Positions 18,426-28,114 of a DNA stretch of 64,000 nucleotides are shown piece by piece; the first letter of the stretch is position 1; the number at the start of each line of letters is the position of its first letter. The notes below the pieces were generated by a model, which made no database searches, was not told where the DNA came from, and was given only the letters and a program-made list of their open reading frames with translations. The stretch comes from Tardiphaga alba (GTDB lineage: Bacteria > Pseudomonadota > Alphaproteobacteria > Rhizobiales > Xanthobacteraceae). The stretch lies in the NCBI RefSeq assembly GCF_018279705.1, contig NZ_CP036498.1:3365001-3429000 (forward strand), written 5' to 3'. The translations under genes and the position numbers were made by a program.

Positions 18426-19727
18426 TCAGCGGTGCTGATCGTCATCCTCGTCCGACTTCGGCGCCTCGTCCTCCGAAGCCCCCTCGTCCGAGCCATCGGC
18501 GTCGATTTCCTCGTCCTCGTCGTCCTCGTCGAGGTCGTCTTCGTCGTCGAAATCGTCCTCATCCGCCTCGTCGGCGTCGAGTTCCGCAGTTTCGGTCTCG
18601 GCCTGCCCCGTTTCGGCGACGTCTTCCGCGTCTTCGCTGTCGTCCGCGTCGTCTTCGTCGATCTCGACGACGCCGAGTGCCGGCGCTTCGGCTTCTTCAG
18701 CGTCGGTCAGATCGTCGATATCGCCTGCTGCAGCGTCTGTCCCCGCCAAATCCGCAAAGCCAATGACTTCTGCTTTTGCCTCATCGTCAGACGCCGTTTC
18801 GGCCTGCTCGCCCTGCGCTTCCGGGAACTCCGGATCGGGCTCGGAAAGCGACAGGTGAAGCTCGCTATCCTCCAGCGGATCCTCGTCCTCGCGGAGCTGC
18901 GGATCGTCGGACGGATTGGGCACGCTGAAGCCGGCCGGCAGGCGCGAATCGAGCAGGCCCGTGCCCTTCAGCTCTTCGAGACCCGGCAGATCGCCGAGCG
19001 CTTCAAGGCCGAACTGGGACAGGAATGTATCGGTGGTGCCGAAGGTCAGCGGACGGCCCGGTGTCTTGCGGCGGCCGCGCGGCTTGATCCATCCAGTTTC
19101 CAGCAAGACGTCGAGCGTGCCCTTGGAGGTCACGACGCCGCGGATGTCTTCGATCTCGGCGCGGGTCACCGGCTGGTGATAGGCCACGATCGCCAGCACC
19201 TCGACGGCGGCGCGCGACAGCTTCTTGGTCTCGCTGGTCTCGCGGGTCATCAGCCAGGCGAGATCGCCGGCGGTACGGAAGGTCCATTTGTTGGCGATGC
19301 GCACCAGATTGATCCCGCGCATGGCGTAATCCGCCTGCAGCGCTTCCAGTGCTTTCTTGACGTTCACGCCTTCGGGCATGCGCTTGGCCAGCGCGGACTG
19401 GTCGAGCGGCTCGGTGGAGGCGAACAGCAGGGCTTCGAGAATGCGCATCTCTTCGGGGCGCGCCGCGACCTCCGGCTCGTCCTCCGCAGCGACTTCAGCC
19501 AACATCACGGACCCAGCCTGCTGCATGCTGTCATCTTTCACTTCGGGCTCGTCGGCCTGCGCGGATTCGTCCTGCTCGGCGACGACCTCCGACTGCGCGG
19601 CAATCACGTCGGATGGCTCGTCGTCGTGCTGATGCGCGGCTTCGTACTGCTGCGCGGCCTCGGCCTGCGGCATGTCCTCAACCTGATCCTCGACAGCGTC
19701 GATATGTTTCTTCGCGACACTGGCCAT
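18426..19727 (-). CDS. scpB: Segregation and condensation protein ScpB (long acidic extensions)
   Basis: ScpB binds ScpA and the SMC ATPase to condense and segregate the chromosome. The core tandem winged-helix region occupies about residues 90-275 (EEMRILEALLFASTEPLDQ ... LSQFGLEALGDLPGLEEL). It is flanked by an acidic N-terminal extension of about 90 residues and a C-terminal tail of about 150 residues dominated by Asp/Glu. At 433 residues the protein is roughly twice the size of Gram-positive ScpB. ATG 19727 is preceded by AAGGAG; a GTG seven codons upstream would include that site in the gene. It follows scpA by 21 bases. Confidence 0.92.
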   Translation of the reverse strand: MASVAKKHIDAVEDQVEDMPQAEAAQQYEAAHQHDDEPSDVIAAQSEVVAEQDESAQADEPEVKDDSMQQAGSVMLAEVAAEDEPEVAARPEEMRILEALLFASTEPLDQSALAKRMPEGVNVKKALEALQADYAMRGINLVRIANKWTFRTAGDLAWLMTRETSETKKLSRAAVEVLAIVAYHQPVTRAEIEDIRGVVTSKGTLDVLLETGWIKPRGRRKTPGRPLTFGTTDTFLSQFGLEALGDLPGLEELKGTGLLDSRLPAGFSVPNPSDDPQLREDEDPLEDSELHLSLSEPDPEFPEAQGEQAETASDDEAKAEVIGFADLAGTDAAAGDIDDLTDAEEAEAPALGVVEIDEDDADDSEDAEDVAETGQAETETAELDADEADEDDFDDEDDLDEDDEDEEIDADGSDEGASEDEAPKSDEDDDQHR

Positions 19728-19748
19728 GTCCGGATCTCCTTCTCTCAC

Positions 19749-20579
19749 TTACTCAGCCGGAACGACCGGCGCCACAGGCACGGGCGGAGGGCCCACATGC
19801 TTGCGGAAATACAGGGGTGCAAATGCTTCGCTCTGGCTGAGATCGAGCGTGCCCTCGCGGACAAGCTCCAGCGCCGCCGCAAAGCTCGACGCCATTACGG
19901 TGGCGCGTTGCTGCGGATCGGGCACATAGGCCAGCAAATATTCGTCCAGACGACTCCAGTCCTCGGCCATGCCGATGAGCCGCTCCAGTGAGGCGCGGGC
20001 CTCGCTCAGCGACCAGACGGTGCGCTTGGCGAGATGGACGCGGGTCAACACGCGGGCCTGACGCTGGGTCGCATAGGCCGACAGCAGATCGTACAGCGTC
20101 GCGGTGAACTTCTGCTGCTTGATTTCGGCGATCTGCTCAGGCGCCCCACGCGGAAACGTGTCACGGCCGAGCTGCGGCCGGGCCATCAGTTGGTCGGCCG
20201 CGCTCCGGATCGCTTCGAGGCGGCGCAGCCGGTTGGCCAGCGCGGTCGCCATATCCTCGGCGCTCGGGCCCTCTTCCTGGGTCGTCTGTTCCGGCAACAA
20301 CAGGCGCGACTTCAGGAAGGCCAGCCAAGCCGCCATGACCAGATAGTCGGCCGCGAGTTCCAGCCGGATCTTTCGCGCTTCCTCGATGAACAACAGATAT
20401 TGGTCGGCCAGCGCCAGGATCGAAATCTTGTGCAGATCGACCTTCTGCTGGCGCGCAAGCGTCAGCAACAGGTCGAGCGGGCCTTCATAACCCTCGACGT
20501 CGATGACCAGTGCTGGCTCGTCATTGGTGACGATTTCCGTCGGACGTCCGGTTTCAAACGACAGAATTTCGGCGCTCAT
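19749..20579 (-). CDS. scpA: Segregation and condensation protein ScpA
   Basis: ScpA is the kleisin that bridges SMC heads. The 276-residue protein has the N-terminal kleisin signature VEGYEGPLDLLLTLARQQKVDL, the central LAADYLVMAAWLAFLKSRLLLP helix, and a C-terminal winged helix (about 200-265). Its ATG overlaps the nagZ stop by four bases, so nagZ-scpA-scpB form a coupled set. Confidence 0.94.
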   Translation of the reverse strand: MSAEILSFETGRPTEIVTNDEPALVIDVEGYEGPLDLLLTLARQQKVDLHKISILALADQYLLFIEEARKIRLELAADYLVMAAWLAFLKSRLLLPEQTTQEEGPSAEDMATALANRLRRLEAIRSAADQLMARPQLGRDTFPRGAPEQIAEIKQQKFTATLYDLLSAYATQRQARVLTRVHLAKRTVWSLSEARASLERLIGMAEDWSRLDEYLLAYVPDPQQRATVMASSFAAALELVREGTLDLSQSEAFAPLYFRKHVGPPPVPVAPVVPAE

Positions 20580-21601
20580 GCGCTGGCTCCCGTCCGTGCA
20601 ATCAGTTGGTCGAGTTCCGCACGCCCCGCCACGCGGTCGAACGGCTTTGGCTGCTGACGCGCGGCGATGGCAGCCCGGGCACGCTCGTCGGCTTTGCCTT
20701 TGAGCAGCGGGGTCTCGGCGGCGACTGCGCGCATCTCGTCCAGCTGGCCGTTGCAGTGCAAGACGACGTCGCAGCCGGCGCTCACGATGGCGCGGGTTCG
20801 CTCGGCGATCGATCCCGCCAGAGCATTCATGGACACGTCATCACTCATCAACAAACCCTGGAAACCGATACTGCCGCGAATCACTTCATTGATGATTGTC
20901 GCAGAAGTCGTGGCCGGCTGAGTGGCATCCAGGGCGTTAAACACAACATGTGCAGTCATCGCCATCGGCAGGTCGGCAAGCGGACGAAACGCTTCAAAAT
21001 CAGAGGCTTCAAGCTCACTCTTCGAGCTATCTACGATTGGCAACTTGTGATGACTGTCGGCATTGGCGCGGCCGTGACCCGGAATATGCTTGAGCACCGG
21101 CAGCACGCCGCCATCCGCCAGACCATCGGTCACGGCCCGCGCAATGGCCGCCACCTTGGCCGGCGTCGTGCCATAGGCGCGATTGCCGATCACGGCGTCG
21201 GCACCCTCCACTGGCACATCCGCCAGTGGCAGGCAGTCCACGGTGATCCCGAGATCGATCAGATCGGCAGCAATGAGCCGTGAGCTCAGCCAGGCAGCGC
21301 GGAGGCCCAGATCCGGCTGGATATCGTAGAGCGCGCTGAAGACCGCCCCCGGCGGATAAACGGGCCAATGCGGCGGACCAAGGCGCTGAACCCGGCCACC
21401 TTCCTGATCGATCAGGACCGGCGCCCCGAGATCGCCTGTCGTCTCACGCAATTCTTCAACCAGCGCAGCAACTTGGGCCGGATTATCGATGTTACGTTTG
21501 AAAAGAATGAAGCCCCACGGACGCTCGGCGCGCAAAAAGGCGCGCTCGTCAGCGGTCAATTCGAGGCCGGATATTCCGGTGATGAAAGCGCGGGTGCTCA
21601 T
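20576..21601 (-). CDS. nagZ: Beta-N-acetylhexosaminidase NagZ
   Basis: NagZ removes N-acetylglucosamine from peptidoglycan fragments during cytoplasmic cell-wall recycling (glycoside hydrolase family 3). The 341-residue single-domain protein has the family motif KHIPGHGRANADSHHKLP, which includes the acid/base Asp-His dyad, and the nucleophile region LLMSDDVSMNAL. No signal peptide is present, as expected for the cytoplasmic enzyme. It lies between the SPOR gene and scpA. Confidence 0.94.
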   Translation of the reverse strand: MSTRAFITGISGLELTADERAFLRAERPWGFILFKRNIDNPAQVAALVEELRETTGDLGAPVLIDQEGGRVQRLGPPHWPVYPPGAVFSALYDIQPDLGLRAAWLSSRLIAADLIDLGITVDCLPLADVPVEGADAVIGNRAYGTTPAKVAAIARAVTDGLADGGVLPVLKHIPGHGRANADSHHKLPIVDSSKSELEASDFEAFRPLADLPMAMTAHVVFNALDATQPATTSATIINEVIRGSIGFQGLLMSDDVSMNALAGSIAERTRAIVSAGCDVVLHCNGQLDEMRAVAAETPLLKGKADERARAAIAARQQPKPFDRVAGRAELDQLIARTGASA

Positions 21602-21647
21602 GGGGCCGATTAGGCCCCATCACCACGCAGGGTCAAGGAAAGCGCCG

Positions 21648-22508
21648 TTAATTCCTTTGGACTATTCCCTGCGGTCCACCGGCAGCTTCCAGATTCTTGC
21701 GGAACTGGAGCGCTTCATCCGCGGAACCGAACGGGCCGACCATGGCCCGGTAATATGTTCCCTTGTCGCCGAGATCAGCCTTCTTGATCACGGCCGAGCG
21801 GGAACCGAGCACCGAGGGGTATTTGCCCTGCAGCGCCTTGAACGAGGCACGGGCATCAGCATCGCTGCGCTGCGACGAGATCTGGACCACATAGCCGCCG
21901 GTTGACGCCGGGGCGACATCCTGCGGGGCAGCGTTCAGCGACGCCGAGCGGGTCGCAGGCGCGGCCGGAGCCGGCTGGGGCGACAGCTGCATCGGCGCGT
22001 TGGCCGAGGCATTGGAATTGACGGCCGGCATCGCAGCCGGCGTGGTCGGCCGGCCAGGAGCTGCGCGTGCCGCCGGAACCGCGGCCGCGTCCATCTGATC
22101 ACCGCGGACCGCCAAAGTGCGGACCCGGCGTGGCTCGTCGCCATTAACGGCATTGTTTGCGACCATCGGCTTGTTTGCCGGCGAGACACTCGCGGTGGTC
22201 GGCGGATTGTTATTCTGGTTCAGTGGCGGGAACACCACGCGCGGGCCGCCGGCCTTGGTGGCATCCTGCACGTTCACAGGCGTTTCCTCGCGGGGCACCA
22301 GGCGCTCCTGGCCACTGGCCAGACGGTCGAGTTGCTTGCCGCTGTCGCTGGCGGCGGTTGCCGACGGCGGAATGATCTTGTTCGGGCCGGGCTCTGCCTT
22401 GATCACCGGCGGCTCGCCGCTGCGGGTTGGGCCGACAAAGGTCCGATAAGCGAACGCGCCGCCAGTACCGACGATGGCGAGCGCAAGCACCGCGGCAACG
22501 GTCTTCAT
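21648..22508 (-). pseudogene. SPOR domain protein, C-terminal part (frame-broken)
   Basis: This frame encodes the TM helix (KTVAAVLALAIVGTGGAFAY), a Pro/Ala-rich periplasmic linker and a C-terminal SPOR domain (about the last 80 residues, GGYVVQISSQRSDADARASF onward). SPOR domains bind denuded glycan strands at the division septum. In intact homologues this is one protein with the cytoplasmic region encoded at 22505-23149. Inserting a single G into the run at 22550-22553 restores an uninterrupted junction reading GDYADEEPAPKRRSG directly into MKTVAAV. The apparent ATG at 22508 overlaps the upstream TGA (ATGA), so separate translation is conceivable but less likely. Confidence 0.8.
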
Positions 22509-23149
22509 GCCGCTGCGACGCTTCGGCGCCGGCTCCTCGTCCGCATAATCCCCTGCGGATAGCCATAGGGATCGTCCTGATACTGATCCTGCTGATAGAC
22601 CTGCTGCCCGTGATCGGGCTGGCCATACAGTGCATCGTCGTAACGGTTCGGATCGGGCTGATGAGCCTGCGTCTCGTAAGCATGCGCCTGCTGCGGATGA
22701 CCATAGGCATCGTAGCCAGCATGAGCCTGCGGCTCATGGGCTGCATAGCCCTGCGGAGCGTATCCGCTTGCGGCATAAGCCTGCGTATCGGGTTGCGGAC
22801 CCTGTTCATACTGCTGCTGGAAATCGAATTCCGGCTCAGGCCGCGGCTGGCTGTAATGCTGCGGCTCCGGCTCGACCGGCTGAGCGGCACGCTGCGCGGC
22901 GACGCGCTGCATCCACGGCGGCGGGGTCGGCGCAGTCTCGAACGGCTCTTCCGGCTCGTCGTGATAGGCGGGCGCTGGCTCGGCACGACGCTGCGTCTGG
23001 GCTGCCGACGGACGGGCGGGCGCAGCGAACGGATCGGTCTGACCGATCAGGCGCGCCAGTTCTGCCAAGGGATCACCCTCGCCTTGCGAGCGCTGGTCAT
23101 TGTAACCGGCGCCTGCGGGGTAAGATCGGTTCTGGTATTGATTGGCCAT
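22505..23149 (-). pseudogene. SPOR domain protein, N-terminal cytoplasmic part (frame-broken)
   Basis: This 214-codon frame encodes the cytoplasmic part of the SPOR protein: MANQYQNRSYPAGAG, then the conserved DPLAELARLIGQTDPFA motif, then a Gln/Tyr/Pro-rich low-complexity stretch. After PYGYPQG the frame turns into an unrelated Arg/Ser-rich end and stops at 22505. The start is taken at ATG 23149 because family members begin here; upstream codons are not family-like. It lies downstream of argS on the same strand. Confidence 0.8.
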
Positions 23150-23267
23150 GGTGATGTCACATCCCCTGCGGGAAAGCCGCCACCTCGCCGACCGGACGAG
23201 ATTGCTGCCTGTCATTGACCGCGACACACCCCCATGCCGCGACCATTCCCAATTTATTACTCAACTA

Positions 23268-25070
23268 CTAACGCATCTCATTCGGAGCGGAGACGCCGAG
23301 AACGGCTAGTCCTGACCTAAGAACGGAAACGATGCTCTGCACGAGTGCCAGACGTGCTTTAGTAAGTTCTGCATCATTAGTGATAATGAAGCGTAAATGA
23401 GGCGCATCGCGCCCCTGGGTCCAGTGCGCATGGAAGGCGCTGGCCAGGTCGTAGAGGTAGAAAGCGATCCGGTGCGGCTCATGCGCCGTGGCCGCCGCTT
23501 CGATCATCCGCGGATACAAAGCGAGCTGCCGCAGCAGGCTCAGCTCGGCCGGATCGTCCAGCCGCTCCATTGCCGCATCCTTGAGGTAGGCAGTCCGCGC
23601 CGCGCTTTCCAGAGGCAGGTCGGCGACCTCCGGCATCTGCTCCCGCGCATTGCGGAAGATCGAATGGCCGCGGGCGTGACCGTACTGCACATAGAAAACC
23701 GGATTGTCCTTGGACTGCTCGATGACCTTGGCGAGGTCGAAATCCAGCACGGCGTCGTTCTTCCGGAACAGCATCATGAAGCGGACGGCGTCGGAGCCGA
23801 CCTCGTCCACGACTTCGCGCAAGGTGACGAAATCGCCGGAGCGCTTCGACATCTTCACCGGCTCGCCATTGCGCAGCAGCTTGACCAGCTGGACGATCTT
23901 CACATCCAGATCGCCCTTGCCGTCGGTGACCGCCTTGATCGCCGCCTGCACGCGCTTGATATAGCCGCCGTGATCGGCGCCCCAGACGTCCACCATGCTG
24001 CGGAAGCCGCGATCGACCTTGGTCTTGTGATAGGCGATGTCGGAGGCAAAATAGGTGTAGCCGCCATTCGACTTCAAAAGCGGGCGGTCGACGTCGTCGC
24101 CGTAGGCGGTGGCGCGGAACAGGGTCTGCTCGCGATCCTCGTAGTCGTCGATTGGCTTGCCCTTCGGCGGCGGCAGGCGGCCCTCATAGACGTCGCCCTT
24201 GGCGCGCAGGAAATCGATGGTCGCCCCGACCTGATCGGTCGCGCCCGTGATCAGCGAACGCTCCGAGAAGAACATTTCGTGGCTGATGTTCAGGGCTGCG
24301 AGATCGCCCTTGATCATCTCCATCATCATGTCGATAGCCTTGGCACGCGTGATCGGCAGCCACTGCTCTTCCGGCATATCCTTCAGCGCAGCGCCATGCT
24401 CCGCAGCCAGCGCCTGCCCGACCGGCTGCAGATAGTCGCCGGGATACAGGCCTTCCGGGATTTCGCCGATCGCCTCGCCCAGCGCTTCGCGATAGCGAAG
24501 GAATGCCGAGCGGCCGAGCACATCCACCTGGGCGCCGGCATCATTGATGTAATATTCGCGGGTGACCCCAAATCCCGCGATGTCCAGCAAGCTCGCCAGC
24601 GCATCGCCAAACACCGCGCCGCGGCAATGGCCGACATGCATCGGACCGGTCGGATTGGCCGAGACATACTCGACATTGACCTTCTCGCCGCCACCGATGG
24701 CGCTGCGGCCATAGGAATCGCCGTCGCGCAAAACGGCACGCAGCGCGTCGGCCCAGACCGTGGTCTTCAGCGTCAGATTGATGAAGCCGGGACCGGCGAC
24801 ATCGACAGACGTGATGAGGTCATCGGCGCGCAATTTGGCGGCGATCGCGTCCGCGAGATCGCGCGGCTTGGCCTTGGCCTCCTTGGCCAGCACCATCGCG
24901 GCATTGCTCGCCATGTCGCCGTGGGATGCATCCTTGGTTGGCTCGACGACGATACGCGACAGATCGATGCCGGCAGGCAGCACGCCGTCGGTGATCAGGT
25001 CGTTGCAGATCGCATGCACGCGGGCGAGCACATTGGCGAACAGATGCGGCGTCGGAGCGGAAGTGGTCAT
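23268..25070 (-). CDS. argS: Arginyl-tRNA synthetase
   Basis: A class I synthetase that charges tRNA-Arg. The 600-residue protein has the HIGH-equivalent HVGH in [20 protein letters not shown], the KMSK loop [12 protein letters not shown], an N-terminal tRNA-recognition domain and the C-terminal DALR anticodon-binding domain. ATG 25070 ([18 protein letters not shown]) is preferred; codons further upstream do not match family N-termini. It is the start of the leftward run argS-SPOR-nagZ-scpA-scpB-tatABC. Confidence 0.97.
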   Translation of the reverse strand: MTTSAPTPHLFANVLARVHAICNDLITDGVLPAGIDLSRIVVEPTKDASHGDMASNAAMVLAKEAKAKPRDLADAIAAKLRADDLITSVDVAGPGFINLTLKTTVWADALRAVLRDGDSYGRSAIGGGEKVNVEYVSANPTGPMHVGHCRGAVFGDALASLLDIAGFGVTREYYINDAGAQVDVLGRSAFLRYREALGEAIGEIPEGLYPGDYLQPVGQALAAEHGAALKDMPEEQWLPITRAKAIDMMMEMIKGDLAALNISHEMFFSERSLITGATDQVGATIDFLRAKGDVYEGRLPPPKGKPIDDYEDREQTLFRATAYGDDVDRPLLKSNGGYTYFASDIAYHKTKVDRGFRSMVDVWGADHGGYIKRVQAAIKAVTDGKGDLDVKIVQLVKLLRNGEPVKMSKRSGDFVTLREVVDEVGSDAVRFMMLFRKNDAVLDFDLAKVIEQSKDNPVFYVQYGHARGHSIFRNAREQMPEVADLPLESAARTAYLKDAAMERLDDPAELSLLRQLALYPRMIEAAATAHEPHRIAFYLYDLASAFHAHWTQGRDAPHLRFIITNDAELTKARLALVQSIVSVLRSGLAVLGVSAPNEMR

Positions 25071-25209
25071 TAGGTACAGGAACCGGGCTGAGCCGGACTC
25101 ACCCGGCATGGATTTGTGCGCTGATTAGCATTTTGGGCGCGGTTTGCACGCAGCCAAACGGCGGCGCGCAAACCCGAATATTTCACAATAAAAGCAGAGA
25201 CTTACTGAT

Positions 25210-26424
25210 TCAACGCAATTCCGGGGTCGAGTCAAAGAGCCGGACATGCTCGGTGATGGCGAAACGGTCGGTCATCCCGGCGATAAAATTACCGATCCGG
25301 CGGGCCTGCTCGGCCTCCGATTCCGCCTTGGCGGTCGCGCCGGCCTGCCAGTCCGGCGGCAGGTCGTCGGGTTGGCGCATGTAGCGCGAGAACAGGTCGG
25401 CGACCAGGCACTCGGCCTCGACCATCACCCGCATGACGCGCGGATGGCGATACATACCGGTCCAGAGGAAGGCTTTGACGGCACGCTCGGCCTCGGCAGC
25501 TTCCGCGGAGAAGGCGATGAGCTGCCGGCCGCAATGCCGGACCTCCTCGGCCGAGCGCGGCCTCACCTCGTCCAGCCGCCGCTGCGCCTCGCTCACCACG
25601 GAGCCGATCAGATAGGAGATCAGCTCGCGCACCAGCTCCGCGCCGCGGCGATCCTGATCGAGGCCGGGATAGCGCGCATCGATATCGGCGACGACACCGG
25701 CCACCAGCGGGATCGCCGTGAGGTCGTCGATGCTGAACAGGCCCGCGCGCAGGCCATCGTCGATATCGTGGGCGTCATAGGCGATATCGTCGGCGATCGC
25801 CGCCGCCTGCGCTTCCAGCGAGGCATAGCTGCCGAGTTCGAGGTCGAACCGGGCATTGAACGCGGTGATGCCGAGCGGCAGGCCGTGCTGCGCGTAGCGG
25901 TCGAGCGGCGTGCCATTCGGCGTCGTCAGCGGGCCGTTGTGCTTGACGATGCCTTCGAGGGATTCCCAGGTCAGGTTGAGGCCGTCGAAATCGGGATAGC
26001 GGTGCTCCAGCGCGGTGACCACATGCAGCGCCTGCGCATTGTGGTCGAAGCCTCCATGGGCCTCGAGACAGGCATCCAGCGCGCGTTCGCCGGCGTGGCC
26101 GAATGGCGGATGGCCGAGATCATGCGCCAGCGCCAGCGTTTCGGTGAGGTCCTCGTCGAGGCCGAGCTGCCGCGCCACGGCGCGGGCGATCTGGGCGACC
26201 TCCAGCGTATGCGTCAGGCGTGTGCGGTAATGATCACCCTCGTGGAACACGAAGACCTGGGTCTTGTGCTTCAGCCGGCGGAACGCGGTGGAATGGATCA
26301 CCCGGTCGCAGTCCCGGCGGAATGCGCTGCGGGTCCGGCTCGGCGCTTCCGGGAACAACCGGCCGCGGCTGCGCTCGGAATCACAGGCATAAGGAGCGCG
26401 GGGAGCTGCCATTCCGACCGACAC
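25210..26424 (-). CDS. dgt: Deoxyguanosinetriphosphate triphosphohydrolase-like protein
   Basis: An HD-domain dNTP triphosphohydrolase-like enzyme of 404 residues that would cleave dNTPs to nucleosides and triphosphate. The metal-binding motifs are present: H in [15 protein letters not shown] and the HD pair in [15 protein letters not shown], with a later [18 protein letters not shown] supplying the last Asp. It belongs to the shorter type 2 subgroup common in this class. Divergent from erpA with a 99-base shared promoter region. Confidence 0.92.
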   Translation of the reverse strand: MSVGMAAPRAPYACDSERSRGRLFPEAPSRTRSAFRRDCDRVIHSTAFRRLKHKTQVFVFHEGDHYRTRLTHTLEVAQIARAVARQLGLDEDLTETLALAHDLGHPPFGHAGERALDACLEAHGGFDHNAQALHVVTALEHRYPDFDGLNLTWESLEGIVKHNGPLTTPNGTPLDRYAQHGLPLGITAFNARFDLELGSYASLEAQAAAIADDIAYDAHDIDDGLRAGLFSIDDLTAIPLVAGVVADIDARYPGLDQDRRGAELVRELISYLIGSVVSEAQRRLDEVRPRSAEEVRHCGRQLIAFSAEAAEAERAVKAFLWTGMYRHPRVMRVMVEAECLVADLFSRYMRQPDDLPPDWQAGATAKAESEAEQARRIGNFIAGMTDRFAITEHVRLFDSTPELR

Positions 26425-26523
26425 GGCTGTTTATCCTTGATCCAATTGATTCCGGGGGCTGCCGCACTTAACTATGGGGCGCGGGAGATTCAAATAGTCC
26501 GAATCCCTCCGGCGGAGCCAGAC

Positions 26524-26871
26524 ATGACCGACACTGCCACGATCGACGCCCCCCTCACCGTCAGCGCCAGCGCTGCGCGCCGGATCGGCGAGATTCTAAA
26601 GGCCGAAGGTGACGGCGCGATGTTACGCGTCTCCGTCGAAGGCGGCGGCTGCTCCGGCTTCCAGTACAAGTTCGACGTCGAACGCGCCAAGGCGGAAGAC
26701 GACGTGGTGATCGAGCGCGACACCGCCGTGGTGCTCGTCGATCCCGCATCGGCACCGTTTCTCGCCGGCTCCGAACTCGATTTCGTCGACGACCTCATCG
26801 GCGCCTCGTTCCGCGTGGTCAACCCGAACGCGACGGCATCGTGTGGCTGCGGGACGAGTTTTTCGATCTGA
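26524..26871 (+). CDS. erpA: A-type iron-sulfur carrier (ErpA/HesB family)
   Basis: A 115-residue iron-sulfur cluster carrier. The three cysteines of the A-type family are intact: one in VEGGGCSGFQYKF and two in the C-terminal ASCGCGTSFS. Its position beside dgt is the usual place of erpA in this order. It delivers Fe-S clusters to apo-enzymes; specific clients cannot be read from the window. The start at 26524 opens the family-like region. Naming as erpA rather than iscA/sufA rests on context and is likely but not certain. Confidence 0.9.
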   Translation: MTDTATIDAPLTVSASAARRIGEILKAEGDGAMLRVSVEGGGCSGFQYKFDVERAKAEDDVVIERDTAVVLVDPASAPFLAGSELDFVDDLIGASFRVVNPNATASCGCGTSFSI

Positions 26872-26934
26872 GCGTCAGCGCTGTTCCGGTTTCGATAACG
26901 GCGTTAGTGGCGCGAGTGCGCTTCTGTTGTCTTC

Positions 26935-27135
26935 TCCCTCTCCCAAGCCGCGCAGCGGCGCCTTCTTTTCCCTCCCCGGAGCGCAGCGACTGGGAGGGTG
27001 GTGAGAAGCGAGCGTTCAGCGAGCTTCGAGACGGGTGGGGTGCTGCCACAAACGCCGACGTCACGTGGGGAGACACCCCACCCGGCGCTACGCGCCCCCC
27101 TCCCCATTCGCTTCGCTCCGGGAGGGAAACCACCG
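26935..27135. repeat. Composite intergenic inverted-repeat region
   Basis: This stretch between erpA and the amidohydrolase is built of nested inverted repeats: CCCTCCC ... GGGAGGG near 26980, GTGGGGT ... ACCCCAC near 27062-27085, and CCCTCCCCATTCGCTTCGC ending CGGGAGGG near 27100-27125. Similar CCCTCTCCC/GGGAGAGGG material occurs at 41331-41490. It resembles the palindromic intergenic repeats scattered through Bradyrhizobium-type genomes. No coding signal is convincing. Confidence 0.6.
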
Positions 27136-27167
27136 GCGCCCGCGTATCAACCCACCAACCCCCGCCC

Positions 27168-28007
27168 CTACTTCTCCGCAAACAACGCCCGCGCATTGCC
27201 GTGGGCGATCTTCTTCGCGATCACGGGCGGAAGCTGCGCGAGCCAGGCGCGGTAGCCGGCCATGATGTCGTCATAGCTCGCCCAGCGTTCCGGCACCCAG
27301 GTGTCGGAGCCGACCAGGAAGCGATCCGGATAGGTCTCGAACAGTTTTCGCCATTCCGGCGTCAGTTTGCCTGATCCGTCGACGATGCCGCTACGATAGG
27401 ACAGTTCGCCCCACAGTTTCGGATATTTTTGCAGCATCGCGGCGACGCGATCGGGGCCGAGGCTGAAGCCCGTATGCGCCCAGATGATCTGTGCCTTCGG
27501 ATTGTGGCGCATCAGGATCTCGACGGCCTCGGCATCGGCATGCGCGTGCAGATAGAGATTCTTCTCGACGGCGAAGTCGACGGTCTTCTTCACCATCTCC
27601 GTATCGGCGGCCTTGCCGGTGAGATGGAATTCGCCGACGCCGCGATAATAGCCGCGCTTGTATTCGTCCTGCACGAGATCGAAGATCACGGAATCGTTGA
27701 ACCACGACCCGATATCGGCGCGAATGCGATACGGCCGGATGAACGGCACCACCTGCAAACCGCTGGCCTTGCCGTCCGCCTGCTTGTCCATCAGCACATG
27801 GGTGCCGGTGTTCGGGCGGGAGGTTGCGAGGATGCCGGTGACGCGGTTGCGCTTGAAAACCTCCAGCACCTCGTCAGGCTGGTAATAGGGTTTCGGCTCC
27901 CAGTTGTAGTGCATGTGGGCGTCGAAGATTTCGATGCGGTCATCGGCGCGTGCGGCGACGACGCAAGTAACGAGAGCGACTGCAGCGCAAAGGGCCTTGA
28001 TCGACAT
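27168..28007 (-). CDS. Exported amidohydrolase family protein
   Basis: A 279-residue protein with a Sec signal peptide (hydrophobic residues 5-19, cleavage near ARA-DD) and an amidohydrolase TIM-barrel. Visible metal-site motifs are DAHMHY (H31, H33), the HAHAD segment, the WAHTGFS histidine, and a late Asp in VGSDTWVPERW. The substrate is unknown: the family includes hydrolases and decarboxylases acting on cyclic amides, lactones or carboxylates. It lies alone between palindromic repeats; there is no link to the RND pump apart from shared orientation. Confidence 0.8.
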   Translation of the reverse strand: MSIKALCAAVALVTCVVAARADDRIEIFDAHMHYNWEPKPYYQPDEVLEVFKRNRVTGILATSRPNTGTHVLMDKQADGKASGLQVVPFIRPYRIRADIGSWFNDSVIFDLVQDEYKRGYYRGVGEFHLTGKAADTEMVKKTVDFAVEKNLYLHAHADAEAVEILMRHNPKAQIIWAHTGFSLGPDRVAAMLQKYPKLWGELSYRSGIVDGSGKLTPEWRKLFETYPDRFLVGSDTWVPERWASYDDIMAGYRAWLAQLPPVIAKKIAHGNARALFAEK

Positions 28008-28019
28008 GTGATGCTCCTG

Positions 28020-28111
28020 CGTAGCCCGGATGGAGCGCAGCGCAATCCGGGGACCGACGTCTCGATTTGTTCTGCTGTCCCTGGATTTCGCTTCGCTTCA
28101 TCCAGGCTACG
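28020..28111. repeat. Extended palindromic repeat (GTAGCCCGG family), copy 2
   Basis: The left arm CGTAGCCCGGATGGAGCG pairs imperfectly with the right arm CGCTTCATCCAGGCTACG. Central bases GGGGACCGACGTCTCGA match copy 1 at 4883 apart from one base. It sits between the RND permease stop and the amidohydrolase start. Confidence 0.85.
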
Positions 28112-28114
28112 ACA

